Shown here: positions 30,468-39,330 of the stretch, piece after piece
Layout of the letters: each line of letters opens with the position of its first letter
Position numbering within the stretch: the stretch's first letter is position 1
DNA from: HGM13006 sp963650135
Lineage (GTDB): Bacteria; Bacillota; Clostridia; Oscillospirales; Oscillospiraceae
DNA: 64,000 bases
NCBI GenBank assembly: GCA_963650135.1
Contig: CAVJLG010000043.1
Span: 73,949-137,948, forward strand
Direction: 5' to 3'
Position numbers and translations under genes: made by a program
Notes under the pieces: generated by a model
What the model was told of the DNA's origin: nothing
Databases searched by the model: none
The model's input: the letters and a program-made list of their open reading frames with translations, nothing else

Positions 30468-31223
30468 ATGAAAAAAGAAATCGAAGTCAACGAAAATATG
30501 CTGGAGGGGCGCAATGCCGTGACCGAGGCATTGAAGGCGGGCCGGACCATCGACAAGGTGTTCCTTGCATCGGGCGATACCGACAGCACCCTTCGGTATA
30601 TCGCTTCTCTGGCCAAGAAAAACGGCGCAGTGGTAACCTATTGTGACCGCCGAAAGCTGGATACCATGACCCAAACCGGCGCGCATCAGGGAGTTATTGC
30701 CATGGCAGCGGCCCATGACTATGCAACCGTTCAGGATATTCTGGACAGCGCCAAGGAAAAGGGCGAAGCGCCCCTGATTATCATCTGCGATGAGATTACT
30801 GACCCCCACAATCTGGGCGCGATCATCCGTACCGCAGAGTGCGCCGGTGCCCACGGCGTGATTATTCCCAAGCGCCGCAACTCCGGCCTGACGGCGGTGG
30901 TGGCCAAGGCTTCGGCCGGTGCGATGGAATATATGAAAATCGCCCGGGTCAGCAATCTGACCGCTGCCATCAAAAACCTGAAGGAAAACGGCGTTTGGGT
31001 TTACGGCACGGCGGCAGACGGTGCAGCGCCCCTGTATCGGACGGATCTCACCGGGCCTGCGGCGATTGTCATTGGTTCCGAGGGTGAGGGAATGGGCCGA
31101 CTGGTGTCTGAGTCCTGCGACTTCATGGTCAGTATTCCCATGAAGGGGCATATCAATTCCCTGAATGCGTCCAATGCCTGCGCAATCCTGCTGTACGAGG
31201 CTGTGCGGCAGAGAATTCACTGA
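30468..31223 (+). CDS. rlmB: 23S rRNA 2'-O-methyltransferase, TrmH/RlmB family
   Basis: The 251-residue SpoU/TrmH-type enzyme methylates a ribose in 23S rRNA (G2251 in E. coli for RlmB). The N-terminal substrate domain starts LEGRNAVTEALKAGRTID. The knotted SAM domain has the three SpoU motifs: DEITDPHNLGAIIRTAE, IVIGSEGEGMG and IPMKGHINSLNASNACAI. The assignment to RlmB rather than another TrmH paralogue is by overall likeness. An ATGGAGG site is upstream. The gene is followed after 19 bases by a large membrane protein gene. Confidence 0.9.
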   Translation: MKKEIEVNENMLEGRNAVTEALKAGRTIDKVFLASGDTDSTLRYIASLAKKNGAVVTYCDRRKLDTMTQTGAHQGVIAMAAAHDYATVQDILDSAKEKGEAPLIIICDEITDPHNLGAIIRTAECAGAHGVIIPKRRNSGLTAVVAKASAGAMEYMKIARVSNLTAAIKNLKENGVWVYGTAADGAAPLYRTDLTGPAAIVIGSEGEGMGRLVSESCDFMVSIPMKGHINSLNASNACAILLYEAVRQRIH

Positions 31224-31242
31224 TGGGAAAGGTGGATAGAAG

Positions 31243-33567
31243 ATGTCCCAAGACGAATCCAAATTTGATACAATGCGCCTGATTCAGGGGGCAGAGAATT
31301 CCGAACTGTATTCCCTGGCTCGCATTGTGCAGGAGTTTGCAGATCAGGACGCGCCAAAGCCCGCAGAGGCCGAAAATGCCGCAGAGGAAACGATGGCTGC
31401 GGCGCAGAAAGCGGAAGTTCAGGCGGCAGTAGAGCCCGCGGCGCAGCCGGTGGCAGAATCTTCGCCCCAGGAGCATGGGGAAGAGGGACTGCCCATCGAC
31501 GAGGATCAGCCGCCACCGGCATATGAAAATCTCAGCGAATCCCAAATGGCCGACGCCATTGCTCAGGCAGTGGCCCGTTCATTGGGCAACAGCAACACCC
31601 GGGTGCAGGTTCCTATAGAGCCCCAGGCACCGGAAAAGCCGGAGCAGCCTGAGGTAATACCGCCAGCAGAGCCGGAGCCGGAACAGCCAAAGGCGGCGCA
31701 AACTGTGCACCAGGATGTACCCCGTAAGGCACCCCGGGAAGCACCGGCAGCACAGACGAAGCCGGAAGACGTACCACCTGTCCAGCCGGAGAAGAAAGCA
31801 GCCAAGCCCAAGAAAGTGAAAAAGGAAGCTGTGAACAATCCCGGCACAGAACATCAGAAAATTCCCAAGAGCCATGTAAAAACAAGCGTGAGCGCCGCGG
31901 AATACATAGGCAGCTTGATTAAAGAGCTGCGCCGCCGTCAGTCCATGGCGCTGCCCAAGCCCGGGACCTCCCTGCGGGGGACGGAAAAACGGCTGGGGAC
32001 GTTTGTTGGACTGGAGCGGCTGTTGTCGCCGGTGCGCTATGTGGTGATTCTTTTGATGCTGCTGTGCATCGGAGGAAGATCCATCGGCTGGATGACCCTG
32101 GGCTTTATGCGGGGTAACACGGCGATTACCATTTCACTCATTGCTACGATTCTTGCAATGATCGCCAGTTGGCAGAGCGTTGTGCGTGCGGTGCGGGATC
32201 TATGGTACTGCCGCGCGTCCTATGAAACCTTCCTGCTGCTGGCGACGATTTTAACTGCGGTGGAAGCGCTGGTACTGAAAAATCAGGAGACGTTCCTGCC
32301 GCTGATGGCGATTTCCTGGGCCATGGCCGGAACGGCGGAATATCTGCACGACCAGGCGTCCCTTCACTCCCTGCGTGCGGTGATTACCGGCAGAGGGCGC
32401 GTGGGGGTGCGGACAGCGGCGGATAAGTGGGAGCATACCGATGTCATCGGCAAAGCGCCTGTGACCACTGCCGGATTTGTACGCCACCAGGCACAGCCGG
32501 ATATTTGGCACAGCGGAATGGGAATTTTCCTGCCGGTGCTGACGTTTGTTTCGCTGGTTGTCAGCGCTTATCTTTGCGGAAAAACCGGAGCGAATTTCCT
32601 GACGGTACTGGTCACGATTCTTGATGTTGCCATGCCGGTTTCACTGGTGGTTTGCTGTGCGCGGCCCTATCACCTGCTTTCCCGGGCACTGCGCGGGAAG
32701 GGGGCTGTGGCTGGCTGGTTTGGCATGCAGGGCCTTTCCGGAAAGAAGTCCATGCTGATTTACGATACCGATTTGTTCCCCAGCGGAACCATGCAGCAAA
32801 CGGGCGTTCGGGCCTATCTGCCCATGGATCCCAGAGAGCTGGTTTCCATCGGCGCAAGTATGGCGCTTCGGGCCAATGTGGGCTTCCAGTCGGTGTTTAC
32901 CAAGCTGCTGCGGGATATGAACGGCGAAATCTATGATGTATCGGGCTTCCAGGTGCAGGAGACAGGACTGGAGGGCTATATTGACCGCCAGCTGGTACAC
33001 CTGGGCTCTTATCAGTATATGCAGCTGATGGGCGTGACCTTGCCGAAGCGTGCGCCGAAATATGGCGTTTATATTGCCATTAACCATGAGCTGGCAGGGC
33101 TGTTCGGCGTAAAATACCAGGTTTCTCCCGGTGCTGTGGGCGGATTCCGCCGGATAGTGCGGGAGCCTCGGCTGCTGCCACTGCTGGTCACGCGGAATTT
33201 CTGCATCAATCCCGGCTTTGTGGAGCATTGGTTCAAAGCGCCGGTGACGCAGATGGGCTGCCCCAAGGCTGAAAGCCGACGGGTGCTGTCTGAGCCTTCG
33301 CTGCTGACCCCCGGCGCAACCTGCGGCTTTGTGCTGCAAGAGGGAATCGACGCCTATAGCCGTACCGTGGCTGGCGCTCGGCGGGTGTATCGGATGGGAC
33401 TGTGGCTGACCATTGCAACGGTGCTGCTGGGACTGGTCCTGGCGGTGCAGACCGTGATTGCCATTTCCTCTGGCGGCGCGATTATTGCGGCGCAGCGTCT
33501 GGCAGTTTTAAATATTCTGCTCTATTTGGTGGTAGAAGTTTGGGCCAGAATTGCGGTTCGCGGCTGA
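31243..33567 (+). CDS. P-type-ATPase-like membrane protein with decayed catalytic motifs
   Basis: The 774-residue protein has a Pro/Glu/Ala-rich cytoplasmic N-terminus (1-225) and then eight predicted membrane segments in the 4+2+2 order of P1B metal ATPases (about 266-290, 294-317, 330-350, 352-372, 426-446, 452-475, 720-742, 752-768). The sixth has DVAMPVSLVVCCARP where P1B pumps have CPCAL. The next soluble part has IYDTDLFPSGT where the pumps have DKTGTLT. The TGE loop of the actuator domain and the GDGxND hinge are not visible, and the actuator region is short. So it appears to be a non-pumping relative. Function unknown; it probably shares the rlmB transcript. Confidence 0.65.
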   Translation: MSQDESKFDTMRLIQGAENSELYSLARIVQEFADQDAPKPAEAENAAEETMAAAQKAEVQAAVEPAAQPVAESSPQEHGEEGLPIDEDQPPPAYENLSESQMADAIAQAVARSLGNSNTRVQVPIEPQAPEKPEQPEVIPPAEPEPEQPKAAQTVHQDVPRKAPREAPAAQTKPEDVPPVQPEKKAAKPKKVKKEAVNNPGTEHQKIPKSHVKTSVSAAEYIGSLIKELRRRQSMALPKPGTSLRGTEKRLGTFVGLERLLSPVRYVVILLMLLCIGGRSIGWMTLGFMRGNTAITISLIATILAMIASWQSVVRAVRDLWYCRASYETFLLLATILTAVEALVLKNQETFLPLMAISWAMAGTAEYLHDQASLHSLRAVITGRGRVGVRTAADKWEHTDVIGKAPVTTAGFVRHQAQPDIWHSGMGIFLPVLTFVSLVVSAYLCGKTGANFLTVLVTILDVAMPVSLVVCCARPYHLLSRALRGKGAVAGWFGMQGLSGKKSMLIYDTDLFPSGTMQQTGVRAYLPMDPRELVSIGASMALRANVGFQSVFTKLLRDMNGEIYDVSGFQVQETGLEGYIDRQLVHLGSYQYMQLMGVTLPKRAPKYGVYIAINHELAGLFGVKYQVSPGAVGGFRRIVREPRLLPLLVTRNFCINPGFVEHWFKAPVTQMGCPKAESRRVLSEPSLLTPGATCGFVLQEGIDAYSRTVAGARRVYRMGLWLTIATVLLGLVLAVQTVIAISSGGAIIAAQRLAVLNILLYLVVEVWARIAVRG

Positions 33568-33579
33568 TCTTGCTGATTA

Positions 33580-33620
33580 AAAATGCCGCCTCGATGGGAT
33601 ATCGGGGCGGCATTTTGAGA
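33580..33620 (+). terminator. Terminator after the P-type-ATPase-like gene
   Basis: AAAATGCCGCC (33580-33590) pairs with GGCGGCATTTT (33606-33616). An adjacent CGAT/ATCG pair extends the stem. Confidence 0.85.
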
Positions 33621-33645
33621 AAAAATAATTTTTTTCGAAAAAGTT

Positions 33646-33674
33646 CTTGACATTCTGAAAAAATCCTGTATAAT
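33646..33674 (+). promoter_or_regulatory. Consensus promoter of tRNA-Gly
   Basis: TTGACA (33646-33651), 17-base spacer, TATAAT (33669-33674), 15 bases before the mature tRNA. Confidence 0.9.
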
Positions 33675-33688
33675 AAGCCATGCGAGTT

Positions 33689-33764
33689 GCGGGTGTAGCT
33701 CATCTGGTAGAGCGCCACCTTGCCAAGGTGGAGGTAGCGAGTTCGAGCCTCGTCACCCGCTCCA
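33689..33764 (+). tRNA. tRNA-Gly (anticodon GCC), CCA encoded
   Basis: The 76-base gene folds as a standard cloverleaf. The acceptor GCGGGTG pairs with CACCCGC, the anticodon stem CCACC/GGTGG carries loop TTGCCAA, and GTTCGAGCC is the T loop region. CCA is encoded at the 3' end. It is a single tRNA with its own promoter and terminator. Confidence 0.97.
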
Positions 33765-33797
33765 AGCACCGACAGAATCCTGTCGGTGCTTTTTTTT
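33764..33797 (+). terminator. Terminator of tRNA-Gly
   Basis: AAGCACCGACAG (33764-33775) pairs with CTGTCGGTGCTT (33780-33791), loop AATC, followed by an eight-base T tract. From here to 33991 I see nothing except the ribosome site of the next gene. Confidence 0.95.
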
Positions 33798-33991
33798 CGG
33801 ACAACACTGCGCAATTGCGTCTGCGACCTTCAGCCTATCTTTTGCGCCGGAAATGCGTTTTTTTCTTGAAATACACAAAGTATTCCTGCGAAAAACTGCC
33901 TTTTTCTGACGTAAAATCTCAGGCTGAATGTTCTTGCCGAATTGTGCAGGATCACCTGGTTATTTTCCAATTCTAACAGAGGAGAAAGCAT

Positions 33992-35092
33992 ATGGATCGG
34001 ATGATTTCGGAGTTTTTGGAGCTGGCGGCCTATTCTGTGCCTTCTAAGCATGAGGCGGAGATTCGCCAATGCCTGATGGAAAAGCTATTGGAGCTGGGAT
34101 TCTCGGTTTCTGTGGATGATGCATTCCCTGAGACGCACAGCGGCAGCCTATACGGCTATTTGCACGGGAAGCTGCCCGGAGAGCCGGTTTTATTTACGGC
34201 CCATATGGACACGGTCACGCCCTTTGAGAATAAAAAGATTACAGTAGAGCCGGACGGAACGATTCACACCGACGGCACCACCATTTTAGGCGGCGATGAT
34301 CTCACCGGTGTGGTAGAAATTCTCGAGGCAGTGCGGCAGATTCAGCAGCAGAAGCTGCCGCACCGGGATATTGAAGTGATTTTCACCGCCTGCGAGGAGT
34401 ATTTTGTGGAGGGGGCGCAGAAGCTGGACTACAGCCGCATTCACTCCCATGAGGCCTATGTGCTGGATACCGACGGAGAAATCGGTACGGCGGTGCTGGC
34501 GGCTCCCACCGGAATCCGCGTGATGGCAACCCTGGAGGGGAAGGCTTCCCATGCGGCGCTGAAGCCCGAAGACGGGATCAACGCGGTTGTTATGGCAGCG
34601 GACGCCATTTCACATATGCGCCTGGGGCGTGTGGATGCCGACACCACAGCCAATATCGGTATCATCAAAGGCGGGATCAGCGGCAATATCGTGCCGGATC
34701 GGTGCTTTGTAGAAGGGGAGACGCGCTCCCTGGTCCATGAATCGGCGCTCAAGCAGCGGGACCATATGGCTCAGTGCTTTCAGGATGCGGCGGAGAAGGC
34801 GGGCGGTACGGTCAGCCTGGACATTTCCACGGTATACACTGCGTGGGCGGTAGAAGAAACCGCGCCCATTTGTCAGCGGTTTTGTCGGGCGGCGAATCAG
34901 GCGGGGTTGCAGCCGGTATTCCAGCGGGCCTGCGGCGGAAGCGACGCCAGCTTCTTGTCGGCCCACGGGATTTCCTGCCTGGTGCTAGCCACGGGGATGC
35001 ATGAGATTCACTCCGTCCGGGAATACACCACCGTGCAGGAGATGGAAACCATGGCGCAGCTGGTGCGGCACCTGATGTGTGATTCGGAATAA
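33992..35092 (+). CDS. M20-family peptidase (PepT-like tripeptidase)
   Basis: The 366-residue cytoplasmic enzyme has the M20 two-zinc set: AHMDTVTPF, LGGDDLTGV, ACEEYFVEG, VLDTDGEIG and a C-terminal GMHEIHSVREYT. A dimerisation domain (about 175-285) has GKASHAALKPEDGIN and IVPDRCFVEGETRS. It resembles the peptidase T-like aminotripeptidase group. It removes residues from short peptides. The ATG follows AGAGGAG. A very strong terminator ends it. Confidence 0.9.
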   Translation: MDRMISEFLELAAYSVPSKHEAEIRQCLMEKLLELGFSVSVDDAFPETHSGSLYGYLHGKLPGEPVLFTAHMDTVTPFENKKITVEPDGTIHTDGTTILGGDDLTGVVEILEAVRQIQQQKLPHRDIEVIFTACEEYFVEGAQKLDYSRIHSHEAYVLDTDGEIGTAVLAAPTGIRVMATLEGKASHAALKPEDGINAVVMAADAISHMRLGRVDADTTANIGIIKGGISGNIVPDRCFVEGETRSLVHESALKQRDHMAQCFQDAAEKAGGTVSLDISTVYTAWAVEETAPICQRFCRAANQAGLQPVFQRACGGSDASFLSAHGISCLVLATGMHEIHSVREYTTVQEMETMAQLVRHLMCDSE

Positions 35093-35104
35093 ATATGGAA
35101 AGAC

Positions 35105-35149
35105 AAAACGCCACAGCGTACGGGGAGTTCGTACACTGTGGCGTTTTTT
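35105..35149. terminator. Bidirectional terminator between M20 peptidase and reductase copy 2
   Basis: An 18-base arm (35105-35122) pairs with 35130-35147 with one mismatch. T tracts are present at both ends. It serves two convergent genes. Confidence 0.95.
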
Positions 35150-35153
35150 GTGC

Positions 35154-37274
35154 TTAAAGCTGCATAATGGCAGCGTAAGCGGTATTGTTGCAGTTCCGGA
35201 TGCCCTCGGGATAGAAGCAGTCGCCAATGGACACAACCTGGGGCGCAATACCCTGGAATGCATCGGCGGAAAGGGCCTGTCTGCCGCCGGAAATCACAAC
35301 GGCGTCGCAGGAAATGGTCTGCGTCTCATGGGGCAGCTTGCTCTTATCCACCTCAGGCATGGGGGGAGGACCGCCGGGACCCTCATGTCCTTCGCCGTTC
35401 TCCTCTTCAAAGGCTGCGTGAGGATCAAACGGCTCCTGACGGGGTGGGAAGCCCTCGGGACGGGAATCGGGCATCACGGAAGGTGCGCCCTCCTTCTGGC
35501 CCATCATCATGAACATCATGCCGAAATCTCCCTCGAACTTGGGCACATTTAGGGTTACGTCCAGCGTGACACTGTTGGGGGTCACTTCGATGGTTTTGGC
35601 GTTGTCGATGTAAGAGAAGTTGGGCTCGTTCTCATAGTCCAGCTCTGTGGCGCGCTTGGAATGGGGGTCGTCAAAGAGCTTTACATCGCCTCGGGTGACC
35701 AAGGTGGTCTGATGGCCGGCTTTGGCCAGATACAGGGCAGCCTCCCGTCCGGTATCGCCGCCGCCGATGACCACTACATTATGGCCCAGCTCCTGCTCTT
35801 TGCCGAATACGTCCTCAGCCAGATAAACCTTGGCGTTATCGGCGCCCGCTACGGGAATCCGCTTGGCCGTGGAGCCCAGGGCAGCGATGATTACATCATA
35901 GCCCTGATCCTTCAGCAGCTCGGGGGTGGCTTCAGTGTTCAGATGTACCGTGACATTGGACTTTCCGATTTCCCGAATCAGCCAGTTCTTATAATCCTTG
36001 AGATTCCACTTGAAATTTACAAAATCCGCAAATTTCAGCTGGCCGCCCAGGGAACCGGACTTCTCATACAGGGTCACGGTATGGCCCTGCTCCACGCCGA
36101 ACAGCGCCGCACGCATACCCGCAGGACCGCCGCCGATGACGGCAATGTTCTTCTTCTCACCGGAGGGGTGGAACATCCGATCCAGCATATGATGGTACCC
36201 AGCCAGGGGGTTTACAGCGCAGAAGCTGCCATGGCAGCCGTTGCACAGCAGGCAGGGGGTAATATCCTCACCGTGACCGGCCTTGATTTTGTCGTAATAA
36301 TGCTCGTCGCAGATAAATGCCCGGGCCATGGATACGCAGTCGCATTTGCCCTCGGCAATGAACCGGTCAATGAGATCGGGATCGTGGAAGCCGCCCACAG
36401 GAGAGAATGCGCATTGGATGCCGCGCTCCTTGGCCGCAGCGGCGAACTGGAGATTATAGGGCGCGTCCTTCTGGAGGTTGTGGCTGTTTACATGGGTGTA
36501 GGAGCCGTCCCAGCCGCGAATCTGGAAGATGTCTACCAGGCCCTCACAGAGCTTACAATAGATCAGCCAGTCCTCCAGGGTATAACCGACCTCTTCGGTG
36601 GCGGAGGTCTGACACTCGATCAGGAAGTCCTGACCGCAGGCCTCCTTGATCCGGCGGAATACCTCCAGCGTCAGGGTGGCGCGCTCGGTCATGGTCTTGC
36701 CGCCGTATTTGTCGGTGCGGTGATTGAACCAGGGGCTAAGGCTACAGGCGAGAATGCTGCCGCGATAGCAGGCGTAAATGGTCACGCCGTCAAAGCCCAT
36801 GCCCTTAAAGTAGACGCTGGCGTTGACAAAATCCTGAATCATACCCTCCAGCCGCTCGGCGGAAATGGCGGGCTTTTCAAAGAGGTTTGCGGAATAGTCG
36901 CCGGACATGGGAATGGCGTTCCAGTCGGGAACGTCGGAAATCATCACATTCTGGGGCTCGATGGCCATCATCGAAGCGGTGGCCAGGCTGCCCTGGGCAT
37001 GGATTTTATCGATGATCTCCATATAAGCTTTGCGGCTTTCGGGATCGTCCATGTGGCAGGGGGCCATGCGGCTGTAGTTGCCGTCACAATCGGGCAGCGC
37101 GCCGACGCCCACGCAGACCAGGGCTGCGCCATTCCGGGCAAGGTGCTCATAGAAGGGGCCGGAGAGCTCCGGTTCCATTTCGTCGGAGGAGACGCATTTG
37201 GAGTTGAGCATACGGTTTTTGAGCGTGACGTTTCCGATTTTCAGCGGAGAAAGCAAATGCTCATAGGTTGACAT
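35154..37274 (-). CDS. NADH:flavin oxidoreductase, OYE-Fe-S-FAD type, divergent copy 2
   Basis: The 706-residue protein has the same domain order as copy 1 but differs at key points. The barrel segment is IYACYRGSILACSLSPWF, without the HxxHGY histidines and tyrosine. The Fe-S linker is CLLCNGC then SFCAVNP, with a gap of four residues instead of 11-12. FAD (AVIGGGPAGMRAAL) and NAD (VVVIGGGDTGREAA) motifs are intact. An insertion of about 60 residues near 580-640, rich in Met, Glu, Pro and Gly (FGMMFMMMGQKEG, GHEGPGGPPPMP), interrupts the second nucleotide domain. Start 37274 has AAAGGA at 8 bases. It follows the binding-protein gene on the same strand. Confidence 0.88.
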   Translation of the reverse strand: MSTYEHLLSPLKIGNVTLKNRMLNSKCVSSDEMEPELSGPFYEHLARNGAALVCVGVGALPDCDGNYSRMAPCHMDDPESRKAYMEIIDKIHAQGSLATASMMAIEPQNVMISDVPDWNAIPMSGDYSANLFEKPAISAERLEGMIQDFVNASVYFKGMGFDGVTIYACYRGSILACSLSPWFNHRTDKYGGKTMTERATLTLEVFRRIKEACGQDFLIECQTSATEEVGYTLEDWLIYCKLCEGLVDIFQIRGWDGSYTHVNSHNLQKDAPYNLQFAAAAKERGIQCAFSPVGGFHDPDLIDRFIAEGKCDCVSMARAFICDEHYYDKIKAGHGEDITPCLLCNGCHGSFCAVNPLAGYHHMLDRMFHPSGEKKNIAVIGGGPAGMRAALFGVEQGHTVTLYEKSGSLGGQLKFADFVNFKWNLKDYKNWLIREIGKSNVTVHLNTEATPELLKDQGYDVIIAALGSTAKRIPVAGADNAKVYLAEDVFGKEQELGHNVVVIGGGDTGREAALYLAKAGHQTTLVTRGDVKLFDDPHSKRATELDYENEPNFSYIDNAKTIEVTPNSVTLDVTLNVPKFEGDFGMMFMMMGQKEGAPSVMPDSRPEGFPPRQEPFDPHAAFEEENGEGHEGPGGPPPMPEVDKSKLPHETQTISCDAVVISGGRQALSADAFQGIAPQVVSIGDCFYPEGIRNCNNTAYAAIMQL

Positions 37275-37308
37275 ATTCTTCATCCTTTCTGGGGTCATGT
37301 AGAATCAT

Positions 37309-37333
37309 CGGGGGAGAAGAAGGTTCTCCCCCG
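37309..37333 (-). promoter_or_regulatory. Perfect intercistronic hairpin without T tract
   Basis: CGGGGGAGAA (37309-37318) pairs with TTCTCCCCCG (37324-37333) around a 5-base loop. No T run follows on either strand, so it more likely protects or sets processing of the shared mRNA than ends it. Confidence 0.6.
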
Positions 37334-37343
37334 AAAATCAGTA

Positions 37344-39125
37344 TTAGCCGTTGGCAGCGTCGTAAGCAGCCTGCTCCAGCTCGATGCACTCGTCGATGCC
37401 CATGTCCTTCAGGTTGGAAATGAAGGTATCCCACTGGGAATCGATGTCGCTGTCGCCGTTGGCAAACTGAGAAATCATCTGGTTGGCATAGGTCATAATG
37501 TCGCTGGCCTTATAGCTCTCGGCTTCCTTCTGCTCGGTGGTCATGGTGACGTTGCTGGAGATTGCCATGGTGCCGTCGAGATTAGAGGTCCATACGTCCC
37601 AAGCCTCGTTGACCAGGTCGGAGTTCAGATAAGCGCTGCGGTACCGAAGCATCAGAGAGGGCATGGTGCCGAATGCGCAGCGGCAGCGCATATAGTTGGA
37701 GGCGGAGAGGCCGAATTCGTTGTTTACAACAGCATCGGTAAACAGAGGAGTGTTGTTTTCGTCCTGGGTGTAATCCACATCCTCCAGGCCGAAGTTATAG
37801 AATGCAATGCCGTCCTCGGAGAACCAGTAGTCCAGCCAAGCCATGGCAACCTCGGGCTCCTCGCAGGCGGAACTGATGGAGATGGCGGTGATGTCGTCGG
37901 CAGGAGCCAGGGTCATTTCGGTGAGGTGCTGCATATCGCCCTTGTTCTGAACGGGGGAAGCCATGCAGACCACGGGAACGGTATAGTTATCGATGCCCTC
38001 GCCGGAGGTGCACCATACGCCCATCTGATCGGAGGTGATCTGACCGCTGAGATAGCTGGAGAAGGGGTCGTACTCAATGGAAACGAAGTCGGAGTCCATC
38101 AGGCCCTCTTCATACCAATCGTGCAGCATGGTGAGGTAATCCCGATAGCCGTCCTCCAGGAAGGAGCATTTTACCACGCCGTCTTCCACAAAGTAGGGAA
38201 GGCTTGCGCCGCTGCCGCCGTTTCCGCCGGAGCCGCTGACGTTATAGGTGGCAACATTATAGCCCTCGGTGAGGTTGGTAATGGTGCAGTTTTTGTTCAT
38301 GTAAATGGCGGTGGAACAGTTGTACTTATCCTTGAAGGCCTTCAGCACGTCGTGCAGCTCGTCATAGGTTTCGGGAACGTCCAGACCGCATTCCTCCAGC
38401 CAATCCTTCCGCAGGACCAGGCCCTGGTTGTTGATGAAGCTGTCATAGGTGCCCATGAACTGGAGCACCATGCCATCGGTGAGATAATAGCGCGTCTCAT
38501 CGGCGTTGGAGTGAATGAGATGATTGTAGTTGGGGGCATACTGTGCAAGATCATCGGTGAGATCCAGAATAATATCGTCGCTGAGTGCGCCGGACAGACC
38601 AGTGGAGTAATAAGTGCCCAGATTCTTGATGAGGTCCGGGTAATCACCGGCAGCCAGAATCACGTTGTACTGCTCGGAAGCGGTAAAGAAGTTGACCTCG
38701 GTGGTTTCTACATGTACGCCGGTACGCGCTTCCAGCTCCTGCATGTATTCGAAGTCATTATAATTGTTGATACCCAGGTTGGCAAGATCGCCCATGAGGT
38801 TTACGGCGGAGGTAAGCATGGTCAGCTCGGTACCGTCCTCAGAAATGGGGAGGCTTACCTCATTGGTATAATCCAGCTCGGCCTTGTCGCTGCCCGGGAA
38901 GGTAAGGTTGTGAACGGAAACAGGTGCCTCATCCGTGGCGGATGCCGCTTCGGATGAGGCTTCTACCGCGGTGGTTGCCTGAACCGGAGCGGAGGCAGCA
39001 GAGCCGTCCTTGGCGGAGGCTTCGGGGGCTGCGCTGGAGGCAGAGGTTCCGGTGGAGCCGCAGCCGGACAGCAGGGAAAGACCCATTGTGACCGCAAAGG
39101 TCCATGTTAATAGTTTTTTCTTCAT
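37344..39125 (-). CDS. Extracellular solute-binding lipoprotein 1
   Basis: The 593-residue protein has a lipoprotein signal MKKKLLTWTFAVTMGLSLL followed by lipobox LSGC, then an Ala/Ser linker (about 25-70) and a family-1-type periplasmic-binding fold of the large LipO/YtcQ-like group. Landmarks are WTSNLDGTMAISSN and LRKDWLEECGLDVPETYDEL. Such receptors deliver a ligand to an ABC permease, but no permease or ATPase gene is adjacent. The ATG at 39125 has AAGGAG 7 bases upstream; further upstream starts are not supported. The same strand and 69-base gap couple it to reductase copy 2. Confidence 0.88.
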   Translation of the reverse strand: MKKKLLTWTFAVTMGLSLLSGCGSTGTSASSAAPEASAKDGSAASAPVQATTAVEASSEAASATDEAPVSVHNLTFPGSDKAELDYTNEVSLPISEDGTELTMLTSAVNLMGDLANLGINNYNDFEYMQELEARTGVHVETTEVNFFTASEQYNVILAAGDYPDLIKNLGTYYSTGLSGALSDDIILDLTDDLAQYAPNYNHLIHSNADETRYYLTDGMVLQFMGTYDSFINNQGLVLRKDWLEECGLDVPETYDELHDVLKAFKDKYNCSTAIYMNKNCTITNLTEGYNVATYNVSGSGGNGGSGASLPYFVEDGVVKCSFLEDGYRDYLTMLHDWYEEGLMDSDFVSIEYDPFSSYLSGQITSDQMGVWCTSGEGIDNYTVPVVCMASPVQNKGDMQHLTEMTLAPADDITAISISSACEEPEVAMAWLDYWFSEDGIAFYNFGLEDVDYTQDENNTPLFTDAVVNNEFGLSASNYMRCRCAFGTMPSLMLRYRSAYLNSDLVNEAWDVWTSNLDGTMAISSNVTMTTEQKEAESYKASDIMTYANQMISQFANGDSDIDSQWDTFISNLKDMGIDECIELEQAAYDAANG

Positions 39126-39154
39126 GATGTTCTCCTTCATGCAGGTATTTGGAT

Positions 39155-39176
39155 GAAATCCATGGGTTTCATTATA
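39155..39176 (-). promoter_or_regulatory. -10 box and palindromic operator of the binding-protein operon
   Basis: On the minus strand TATAAT (39176-39171) is followed at once by GAAACCCATGGATTTC (39170-39155), an imperfect 16-base palindrome at the likely start site. The -35 is weak, so activation or repression through the palindrome is plausible. Confidence 0.45.
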
Positions 39177-39294
39177 GCGAGCTGCATAGAGGGGGAAAGG
39201 GCCGATTTCTGCGGAGTGTGACGTTTTTTGCAATGTGCGGTCAAATTCCCGGTTTTCACACGGGCGCACCATGCCGAAAGAACGGAAAAAAGCG

Positions 39295-39330
39295 CCAAAA
39301 GAGCGATGCAAAAACTGCACCGCTCCTTTT
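39295..39330 (-). terminator. Terminator of RNase P RNA
   Basis: On the minus strand GAGCGGTGCA pairs with TGCATCGCTC (one mismatch) around a T-rich loop, followed by TTTT. Confidence 0.75.

Noticed and set aside
31243..33567. Functional metal-transporting P-type ATPase
   Set aside because: The phosphorylation motif DKTGT, the CPC site, TGE and GDGxND are all absent or altered.
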